Shown here: one piece after another, positions 1 to 64,000 of the stretch
Numbering within the stretch: position 1 is the stretch's first letter
Layout of the letters: every line of letters starts with the position of its first letter
Assembly (NCBI GenBank): GCA_949318235.1
Contig: OX439128.1
Location: forward strand, 55,045,260-55,109,259
Length of the DNA: 64,000 nucleotides
Source: Ecdyonurus torrentis
Taxonomy: Eukaryota; Arthropoda; Insecta; Ephemeroptera; Heptageniidae
Reading direction: 5' to 3'
Position numbers and translations under genes: made by a program
Notes under the pieces: generated by a model
What the model was told of the DNA's origin: nothing
Databases searched by the model: none
The model's input: the letters and a program-made list of their open reading frames with translations, nothing else

Positions 1-54616
<54,616 letters not shown>

Positions 54617-54652
54617 CCAATCAAACATACAACCATTTCAGATAACAGTACC

Positions 54653-54879
54653 CAGGTAAAAGTGCCAGACTTCTGGACAGTGTCCGGGTTTCAATTTCCA
54701 GCTGGACGGGCCCCATGGCTGGACATACCATTGTTTGTCCAGCCACTTTAAGCTGGACACGTTTTGGTGTCTAGATAAAAAAAGCTGGACAAACAATGGC
54801 ATGTCCAGCCATGGGGCCCGTCCAGCTGGAAATTGAAACCCGGACACTGTCCAGAATTCTGGCACTTTTACCTGGGTAG
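54653..54879. repeat. Long near-perfect inverted repeat just past the ANAPC1 stop
   Basis: Arms of about 95 bp (taaaagtgccagacttctgg...ctggacgggccccatggctg) mirror ...cagccatggggcccgtccag...ggcacttttacctggg around a loop of about 35 bp. It lies 37 bp after the stop codon. Confidence 0.9.
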
Positions 54880-55089
54880 GAATATTAGAGCACGTCAATT
54901 TACGTATTTTTTTTAAATATATTTTGAGCAGGGGAAAGGGGGTGGCAATAATAATATAAAAAAACTTGTTTCACAAATTAAAACATTTTTTTGTAATTCT
55001 AAAAGCTGTTAAAAAAACGTTAAAATTTATGATTTTTTTTTTTTTTAGTTTTTTTATCTTGTAAAGTCTAAAACCTCGTTTTTCTAAGT

Positions 55090-55460
55090 TTTCTGAAGTG
55101 AAAATGCTAATTTTTTCCACTTAAGAACGATTTTGTGTTCACAATGAAACTATTGTTGCACTTAAGAATTTTCTTAATTGGTTTTACTTAACAATTTTTT
55201 TTTCTTAATTTTTCTTAAGTAGCTAATTAGAAGAATTATTTAAATTTACGTAAGAATCAAACGCTTGTTGATTCTTACGTAAATTCAAATAATTCTTCTA
55301 ATTAGCCACTTAAGAAAAATTAAGAAAAAAAAATTGTTAAGTGAAAGTTCTACGTAAAAAATTAAGAAAAAAAATTCTTAAGTGGAAATCAAACTTTTTT
55401 CTTAATTTGAAAAAATTAGCGTTTTCACTTAAGAAAAGTCCATTGTGAACGAGGCTTATA
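55090..55460. mobile_element. Foldback M9, diverged copy
   Basis: gtgaaaatgctaattttttcc faces gttttcacttaagaaaagtc; the end cattgtgaacgaggctt is the M9 terminus and the inner arms attcttacgtaaattcaaat are mirrored. Confidence 0.75.
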
Positions 55461-55522
55461 ACTGAAGGGGCTCGACGCTCGACATAAAAAATTCACCAGT
55501 AAAGTAATAACGGTTGTAAGTC

Positions 55523-55625
55523 CTGACTATAAGCGATATTTTGGTCACATCCGCTTCCGTTTTGACGTTCTGCGCATGCGTACTAAGTCAAAACGGAAGC
55601 GGATATGACCGAAATCACTTATATT
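55523..55625. repeat. Inverted repeat
   Basis: tcacatccgcttccgttttgac faces gtcaaaacggaagcggatatgac around ctgcgcatgcgtacta. Confidence 0.8.
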
Positions 55626-55629
55626 CGGC

Positions 55630-55942
55630 CTCAAAACATTTTTTTTTTATTTTTTTTTATTTACTTTTTTTTTTTCGTACAGTAAAAATTCCATAAGCTA
55701 CATTTCTTAATAAAGCCAAAATATAATAAAAATAAATTATTAGTTATTTAAAAAATAAAAAAAATTAATTGTCTCAAAATATACGTAATAATAAAATTAA
55801 TTTTTAATAAATAAAAAAAAATGTTTAAAAATTAAATAAATTATTAATAAAAAAATTTAAAAAATTAAAAAAATAAAAATTGAGTGTCTTGATAAAATTT
55901 TGATAAGAATTGGTGATCACTTTTATATTCTGCCTCAAAACC

Positions 55943-56025
<83 letters not shown>

Positions 56026-56120
56026 TACAGTAAAAATTCCATAAGCTAGATTTCTAAATAAAGCCAAAAAATAGTAATAAATAAATTATTAGACATAATA
56101 AAAAATAAAAAAAACTTGTC
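55630..56120. repeat. Direct duplication with poly(T) expansion
   Basis: cctcaaaac-T(n)-acagtaaaaattccataagcta...ttctaaataaagccaaaa occurs twice, near 55627 and 55930. The T run in the second copy is about 75 bases. Confidence 0.75.
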
Positions 56121-56325
56121 TCAAAATATAATTAAATAAAAAAGTAAAAGTTGAGTGTGTTGATGATAAGAAATGAAGATCTGTGAACTGAACAATCTTA
56201 AGTTAAAAATGTGCACTGTGATCACAATAAATATTGTGAACCAAAAACTGTGTGAACAAACCAAGCTAAATCTTAAGCAATCTAGGAAATTGCTTAATTA
56301 GCTAAAAATTAAGTTAATCACTGAT

Positions 56326-56606
56326 TTAAAGACATAGAACATCTTAAACAAATGTCTATAATATCCTAACATATACCAACGTTGATTTGGCCAGAGTCAT
56401 TGATTTATAATTTATTTTACATTTACAAAATAACAGATGCGGGTTTGTGACGTCACAGCTCACTAGTCCACGTAAATCAAGCGAGATGTGACGTCATAAT
56501 GCCGCAAAAATGTAAAATAAATTAGAAATCAATGAATCAACGTTGATATTTACCTATGTTAAGATATTAAACATGTTTTTTTATTTAAAGTGTTCTATGC
56601 CTTTAA
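56326..56606. mobile_element. MITE M1d, copy 2
   Basis: TTAA-AGACATAGAACATC... to ...TGTTCTATGCCT-TTAA, with gtgacgtcacagctcact in the centre. Confidence 0.8.
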
Positions 56607-58765
56607 TTAATTTTTAAGTTGTTGTAAAACAGTAATTTAATGTAACAAAAAAATAAAAAAAATTGCCAAAATAATTTTTTTTAATTATTTTACTTTTATT
56701 TTCAAAATTATTTAGCTGACTAACTGTGATAAATTTTTAAGTAACATTTCTGTTGTTTACTTTGTGTTAATATTATAATTAGCGACCGTCTAGTTGGCGA
56801 GATATCAGTCGATCAACTACTATAATGTGGTTTCATTCATGTTAAAGTCGACGTCATAAGTGAGTACTAAATAACATTGGCCAGTATAGGAAAATGTCAC
56901 ATTTTACCAGTTTAAAAAGGGTGCTTTTATTATTTCTTTGTTTCGCAAAAAAAAAAAATATTTTTTTCAGATTTTTCAGTAAATAAATAAGTTAAATAAC
57001 AATTTTGCATAAGTTAATATACGATGAAAGAGTAAAAAAACAAACAAAAAATATAAAAGAACAAAATATGATCTACTAATTTAGTAAATGTCATATATTT
57101 TACTTAAATTTACATAAAATTGTAACGTATTATTTTATTTTATTAATCAACATAAATTCAAATGTTTACAACTTTTATTTTTGAAATAATTATAATTACG
57201 CAAAACTTATAGCGAAGATATTTTATGATACTTTGAAATTTGTTTGGATCCATGCAGCTTAATCTTTAAATATAAACCATAACTTTATTTATTTATTTTT
57301 AAATTATAGCCAGCATCAATAAGGAATTCGAATCTAAATAAAAAAAATCATAATCTAAAAAGGAGAACATTGTCCCGAATTTTAGAAAATTGAAAAATTA
57401 CGTTATATGTTTGTTAACTTTAAATTGTCTGGGCATAGGAAAAAGCTGACTATCACTGTGAGGTCATTTTGCGTCTTTTAAAAATTAATTAAAAATACTA
57501 AATGAACTAAAAATTAAAAAATTCACATATTTATCGATTTAGGACAATGTGTCCTCTTTTATATATAATTTTTTTATGAAAACTACCCCTTAAAATTTCT
57601 TGGTATTCCTCTTTGTTCTGTAATAGGTAACAGCTTAATATTTTTTTTTCCACTATAATCTCTCTCTCTCTCTCTCTGTCTCTTTTTTCTTTTCTTTTTA
57701 TTTATCTTTTTTTTTTGCGACACGATCGTTAATATTTTTTAGTATATGAATTAAATATTTCAGTCAATTTTGCATAATTATACTTTGTAATATGACTCGT
57801 AGATAAAAAAAAAATCTTAAAGGCTAAATACTGGAAAATAAATTAACATAGGTTTGTGAAGGTTTTGAGATAAGAGAATAGTTCATAATATAGTTCTTGG
57901 GTAATGAAATAAGAAAATATAGTAAATAATAAATCGTAATTACACCATTCACGTATTATTGATGAGCGCTTTAATTTAAGATGTGAAACAAATAATAAGT
58001 ATGTGTGTAATTTGATGGAATTTTTAAATGTTTTTTTTTTAAATCTTTTCCTTTCAATTTTCTTCTTCTTCTTTTTTTTTTTTTTTTCATTTTTGTTTAT
58101 TAGCGAGCAAAGGGCCCCCAGACCAGGGGGGCCCGGTCAGGAATTCCTGACCAACTTAAATGACCAGTCCGACCCTGTATGCAGATAATTATAATGAACT
58201 GAATTCAATAAAGCAAGCTTTTTTTTTTTTTTATTAATTCAACCTATTTTATTTCAGTTTTTTTTTTTTATTATAATGTTCTTAATTTGATTATTTATCA
58301 CCAATAATAAAGTTATAAATTTTACTAGAAATTGGTATGCTTTTCTTTTACAATTTTTTTGTTATTTTTTACAGTTTTAATGACTTTAAATCTAATGTGA
58401 AAACTGAAGTTATTAATTTTTAAAAGTAGCAATATTTCAGGAATATTAATATTTAAAATATATGTAAAATTGTTGTTGCGTATAGAGAATGAAGGTTTTA
58501 TTTTTGATTCGTGTATTTGTGATTTCCATGCCAGGTCAGACGACGATTCAATAATTTGTTATAGCGAGTGTTGATAGCAATTAACCAACCAAGAAAACTC
58601 CGGCCAGTCCTATGAAATGATTGTTATATTTAAAAATAGAAGAAAAAAACAGCAAAAAAGGGAGAAAAAAATAAATGACATGAATAAAACTTAGGAGACA
58701 AAAAACGGCACATGAAAAAAAAAAGTTAATATCAATAGATCTCATTGTCTAAATTTACAAATTTA
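56607..58765. other. AT-rich intergenic sequence
   Basis: No gene is evident. It contains a fragment with tattataattagcgaccgtc (56768), a partial M2 (56825-56925), a short (TC)n near 57660, T runs, and a GC-rich patch with gggcccggtcaggaattcctg at about 58110-58150. Confidence 0.6.
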
Positions 58766-60171
58766 TACACTGCAAACAGAGAAGTCTTGTAAAAAGACAT
58801 TTCTGAAGTCTCAAAACGAGTCAGCCTTATTTGAGGCAGTTGAACTGTCTTTTTCAGTGTCTTCCTTTGAAAGACCCTAAAACCGTCTTTATCTGAGACA
58901 CTACCCCTAGCCTTGCAGAGACGATTAAAACGTCTTCAAATTAACCAACCCTACCTAATCTGACCCTAAAATACTACCAAACCTATTAAATTACCTATCA
59001 TGCTACCTGATAGACCTCTAAAATGTCGACCTGAGTAAGTTTACCTTGATCTGAAGTTAAACTGAAACAAAATTAAAATTATTAAAATTTTATAATAATA
59101 TTAACTAATTACGTTCCCTTAAGACCAGATTATAATTCATTGACACTGAATAAAAATTGAAAGGAGTTATTGATTATACTATACTTAAGTCATATAATTT
59201 TATGCTGTTATAAATCAATTAAATATAGAAATATGCTATACAAATGTAACAAAAAATATTATTTATGGTACAGGATTATCATAATTATTATTAGAAAAAA
59301 CAAACATAAGTCACACATAGATTTAATTTGATTTAAATTTATTTTACGTCATTTCACATCTTCTACAACATTTTATATAGATATGAAAAACGAATGTTTA
59401 AATTTAAAAAATAGCAAGAATTTTTTTTAACTTTAATACAACAAAATTTTTAAAAATAAAAAGTCATGCGGATTTGTTACGAGATCCTCAGTTCATAACA
59501 TAAGATTGTCCATTATTCAGGGTCACCTTTGACACTCGGAATCACGCGCAAAGGCCCAGCATGTGCTTGGTGTAGAGTAGAGCACCATGGTGTAGAGAGA
59601 GCGCAGACCGCATCACATTCAGTCCCTAAAAAAAATAAAGTTTTATTTTAGTATTATTATTATTACCAAATTAATGATTTAAATAAGACTTGAAAATGGT
59701 CCCCGTATTTTTTTTTAAATAAAAATAATAATAAATCAAAATTATACTGAAATATTTAATATATATATATTTGTTAAGGCATCATAAAGTATTATATTTA
59801 ATACAACTTAATTCCTGATATAAACTGCATAAAATTATGCTACTAAGCATAAACATGATTATGCTTAAAAATTTATGCTGTTCAAATTTAGCAATGATAT
59901 AAAATAAATATTGACACAGATTCAGCATTTACAGAACTTTATACCTCTTCTTCAAAATACAAAAAAAGAGAGAGAGAGAGAGAGAGAAAATATAACAGGA
60001 AAAAAAATTACATATAGATAAATATGAGAAAAAAATGCATATCAAAATAGAAAACTCCCTAAAAATAAGTAAAAAAAAAAAAAAAAGGATAAAAGAAAAT
60101 TAAACATGCATTTTATTGGCATTTGTTTGAACAAAACAAAATAATTATTTAATACTGAAAGAGGATAATAG

Positions 60172-60210
<39 letters not shown>

Positions 60211-61783
60211 GATACTTAATAAAGAACTTACTCTGTCTTCGAAAACCAGGCAGCTGTTCCCCATCAATGTGTCATCGGCTCTTGATAAGATGCACTTTTA
60301 TCGCTCACACTGTTGCGCTATATACAAGAAATACATACTTTTGAATAAGTCTATAATAAAAAAAAAACTAAAAAGTTCTGCTTTCAAAACAATAATATAA
60401 AAAGATGTGAAATAATAAAACACTACAACAGTAGAGGCAAATTTAAGAATAAGAAGAAAAAAAAAAAAAAAAAAAAAGGACGCAATATAATAGAATGTTC
60501 TGCAGCGCAAATGCAATATTATTTTTATTTTATTGCGTGTAAAAACATAATTAAATGTAAATTTATAAAAGTTATATAGAAAACAAATATATTATAAATG
60601 TTTATATTAAAAAATATATAGCTATAAATTAGTTTCAATACTTTGGAATTAAGTAATTAACCATTAATTTTCATGCAATTTTTAACTTGTAAATAAAATA
60701 AAGAGAACAAGAGAGAGAGAGAGAGCGAGTAGTCCTATGTTCCATTAACTGATTATTTTTAATAATATATTATATATAATTAAAACTCGATCTATGTGAA
60801 AATAATTAATATTATTCTAATATTTTAAAGAAATATGCTTGAGTGAGAGAGATAGAGAGAGGAGGACATATATGACTGACCTTGACTCATGACCGTGCTC
60901 CAGCTGCTGCGGCGTGTGTCACCATACCGCGATGCGTGCATCTCTCACACCAACGCTGGCGCCCGCCAACCTTGGCGCCAACCGCCTATTAAAGAAATGC
61001 ATTCATAAAAATATTGTGTTCTAAATACAAATTGTTTTGCATTCGTTTATATATATAATAAAACTATATATTGGTGCAGAAAATGATACGTTATGGAAGC
61101 ATAAGTTTTCGTTATAAAAACATCATGACAGTTTCATGTATTATTGTGACTGATTTTAAGTTATTATATACCAAAAAAAAATATCAGGAACTATAATAAC
61201 CACTAAAATTTCTAAATTACTTTTTACATAAATGCAAGAACTCTTATTGTTATACATACCTCTAGATGTGGACGTTATAAAAAAAAGTCCTAGAAGTTGG
61301 ACTGTTTCAACTATTGCATGGCGTCAACGGCAATAGTTTTGTGATCCAATTCTGCGGTTTGTTTCAACTTCTTGGTGGTATCTGATATCACTTGCACATA
61401 ACTATAACACTTATATTTCATATTTTATTGTCACACTGCACTTTATTGATCAATATAAAGAACATAATTGAATAAATTTCGGAGCAACATTTGGGCGCGG
61501 TACTTCAATGTATGCGTCATTGCCTCGTGGAAAGGAAGTTGCGCTTGACGTTCTTCTTTTGTCATGACGTCACAATAATGATCACGTGACCTACGGAAGA
61601 CGGAAGACACTTTTGCAAACGTCTTCCGTCTTCTTCATTTTCAAAAAGTGCTCTAAGTCCCATAAACGTCTTAAAAATGAAGACTAAAGGACTGTCTTTT
61701 CGTTGTGCAAGTCTTTACAAACGGCTTTTCAAGAAAAAAGTTGTTAATTCCGACTTTTGCAAAGACACAATTTTTGCAGTGTA
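58766..61783. mobile_element. Possible 3-kb element with 11-bp terminal inverted repeats
   Basis: tacactgcaaa (58766-58776) is exactly mirrored by tttgcagtgta (61773-61783). Both subterminal zones are crowded with GTCTT/AAGAC motifs. Inside are GC-richer islands that can form the weak minus-strand reading frame. No transposase is recognisable. Confidence 0.45.
59542..60941 (-). CDS. Weak candidate: 63-residue spliced reading frame
   Basis: I do not recognise this product. Three GC-richer islands on the minus strand can be joined: 60941-60881 (ATG, MHASRYGDTRRSS..., donor gtcagt), 60278-60232 (after a poor acceptor, ADDTLMGNSCLVFEDR, donor gtaagt) and 59625-59542 (after ttttttttag, GLNVMRSALSLHHGALLYTK, then HMLGLCA and TGA). 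Phases agree (1, then 0). The middle acceptor lacks a pyrimidine tract and the first donor is weak. It could be a non-coding RNA or a chance join; it lies inside a possible 3-kb inverted-repeat element. Confidence 0.2.
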
Positions 61784-61964
61784 GGATAAAATTTGACGAA
61801 ATGCCAGGGGTTTTCCGTTTTGACTGGCGGTTTTTCTTTCATATATCAAACAATTATTATTGTAAATGTATAAAAAAACATTTCGTACGTAGAACACCAT
61901 AAAGACAACAATTCTAATAATAGGTACTTTAATTTTTTTTTAAATAGCCACAACCCTAGAAAAT

Positions 61965-62018
<54 letters not shown>

Positions 62019-63140
62019 TCTTTTTCGTTTTTGGTCTGCAACGTTATATTTTGATTTCAAACTATTTAGTAAAGAAAATATTTCCAAAAAATAAATTTTA
62101 ATCAATTTAAATTCATTATTCTACTAATTTTTGAAAATTCACGCATTAAATAACACTTTTATTGTAAAATGATTTTTTTTGGAAATGTTTTATAAACTCT
62201 TTATTTTCACTTTTTTTTCCTCTTTGAATAATATGGAATACAATTGGAAACATTTAAATCAATTAGATGAGCTATAAAATAGAAATCAATTGGAAGCGAC
62301 TATAAAATATTGAATTTGTGGTATAATTATTTCCACAATTAAGCCATAAAATTTTAATTTAAAAAAAGAATTCAAATAGAAACCTATATGTTTTATGCTA
62401 GAATTCAAATGGAAAGGTTTATTTAATAATGTTGAAATTATTAATAAAAATTGCTTAAAATATTTCTTATTGTAGTGGAAATGTATCGAAGCGTTTTTTA
62501 TTCCATAGAATTGCAAAAAATATTCAAATTTATTTTTTATATAGAATTGCGCACTCTACATTTTCTCCAAGTTTTATGGGTACTTTGGATCATTTGTTTT
62601 TGTTGTTGATGTTGTTTCTGTAGTATTTTTGAGTTTTCATCATCCTCAAAACTTTTTTTTTTTTTTTACTTTTAATTAAAAAACAATTAATTCACTAATT
62701 TTTAATTTTAACTTTTTTTAATTTTAATTTATTTTAATTTTTAATAGCCATAATTACTATTTTCTTTAAACTAAATAATTATTAAAATTTACTTTGCTTC
62801 ACTTCTTGTTTATAAATTAAAAAACACGGCACCGAATTCAAGCAAATCAATTATGTACAAAAATGACATTATATCATGGTACAAAAGCAAAAGGAAACCA
62901 AAACATGCGCATTTTGCAAAACTTGTGCGCATAAAATAGAAGGAAAAACAATATTTTTGAAAAAGCAATAAAAATATTTTTTGGTACGAGTTTTTGAAAA
63001 AAAAAATATTTCTTTATTTATTTTATAGTTTTTCTTCCAAAACGTTGATTTTTTAATAATATAATTTTATAGTTTTTTTAATTTATCGAGAGTACACGGC
63101 TGGTCCCCGAATTCTCGAGGCCAAAACAGCGTGTCCACAT
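61784..63140. other. AT-rich intergenic sequence
   Basis: It includes an A run of about 48 bases (61968-62015). I see no gene or clear element. Confidence 0.7.
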
Positions 63141-63169
63141 GTGTATATACCCTTACTTTTACGTACCTG

Positions 63170-63354
<185 letters not shown>

Positions 63355-63600
63355 CAGGGGTGTGAAACCTTTTTGATTTTCCGGCACCGGTGCCGTTGTT
63401 CTTAGTACGGCACCGAGCGGTGCTGGTGCCGGTGCCATTAAAAATTTCGGGCACCGGCTTGTGCCGGTGCTGGTGCTTTTTTAAATTTTGCGCACCGGCT
63501 GACGCCGCCGGTGCTGGTGCCATTTTCAAATGTTGGCACCGGCACCGGGGCCGGTGCCGGTGCCCTTTTTTTTTTCTTGGAAATTGTCTTGGTCTTTAAT
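63355..63600 (+). mobile_element. hAT-like left terminus with GCACCGG repeats
   Basis: CAGGGGTGTGAAACC is a typical hAT end. It is followed within about 210 bp by many copies of ggtgccgg/ccggcacc, which look like subterminal binding motifs. The other end would lie beyond the window; no transposase is visible. Confidence 0.55.
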
Positions 63601-64000
63601 AAGTTAATAATTTTTTATTCTATTTTTATTTTTCTTAATTTTGCATTAAAAAAGCCAGAGTTAAATGTGAAATAAAACATATTATAGGCTAAATAATAAT
63701 AATAATAAATAAGCCTAATTAAAATAAATAGTAAATATAATACAGACTACTATACTATTTTTTTAAAGTATAAAAAATAATTAAAATATTTTATTTGTTA
63801 CGTTATAGCAATAGTTTCTTTTATTTTTCATTTTTATTAGTTATTAATGTAATTAAATTTTAAATTACTAATTATGGATTAAGTTTTTAAACTTATCATT
63901 TTTATAGGATACATGTTCAATCATAACAAAATACTAGAAAGAAGAAACATAAACAAAAAAGGAGTCATATATTTGGCATTTACTCATCCAGCAGTTGAAA

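Larger units (their letters stand above)
54977..55714 (+). terminator. Candidate poly(A) signals for ANAPC1
   Basis: The first plausible hexamers after the stop are ATTAAA at 54977-54982 and AATAAA at 55709-55714. The region is AT-rich, so chance matches are likely; neither is confirmed. Confidence 0.2.

Noticed and set aside
62286..62516. Small minus-strand frame in AT-rich DNA
   Set aside because: The composition matches surrounding intergenic sequence and no conserved motif is visible.

Overview
This is a window of animal nuclear DNA. Exons are short and GT-AG bounded, introns are long and AT-rich, and miniature transposons, microsatellites and satellite arrays are dense. One block of exactly 200 N (32143-32342) shows that it comes from a scaffolded assembly. 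Protein similarity and repeat content suggest an invertebrate, possibly a mollusc or crustacean, but the sequence does not settle the phylum.

One gene dominates: the plus-strand gene for APC1 (ANAPC1), the largest scaffold subunit of the anaphase-promoting complex/cyclosome. I can place 25 coding exons from position 1 to a TGA at 54614-54616. Every splice junction is phase-compatible, apart from the one hidden by the N gap. The 5' end of the gene (roughly the first quarter of the protein) lies upstream of the window. About 110-120 residues between exons 21 and 23 are missing, and the retained end of exon 22 abuts the N gap, so the gap almost certainly hides them. Exons 1-2 encode the end of the N-terminal propeller, 3-12 the middle region, 13-21 the PC (proteasome/cyclosome) repeats, and 22-25 the C-terminal helical part.

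The unusual part is the non-coding architecture. (i) At least five exon-intron junctions of this one gene have been copied into tandem arrays, each unit carrying a splice site plus a piece of the adjacent exon. They are the acceptor of exon 11 (about 30 copies), the donor of exon 12 (4), the acceptor of exon 16 (15), the acceptor of exon 18 (14, all open and in frame) and the donor of exon 22 (about 180 copies, 16.4 kb). A two-copy version sits at the donor of exon 19. (ii) Four introns are filled almost edge to edge by one 105-bp palindromic satellite, in both orientations. (iii) A LINE 3' tail has become a 24-copy array with a higher-order duplication. (iv) Many TTAA- and TA-flanked foldback MITEs, a hAT-like element with an 8-bp target duplication, and foldback elements built of 33-bp repeats fill the remaining introns. 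Several unrelated families carry the full palindrome TGACGTCA.

Downstream of the gene (54.6-64 kb) the DNA is AT-rich. It holds a long hairpin just past the stop codon, more MITEs, a possible 3-kb element with 11-bp terminal inverted repeats enclosing a weak minus-strand spliced reading frame, a long (TA)n tract and a hAT-like terminus. I see no tRNA, rRNA, CRISPR array or bacterial-type operon.
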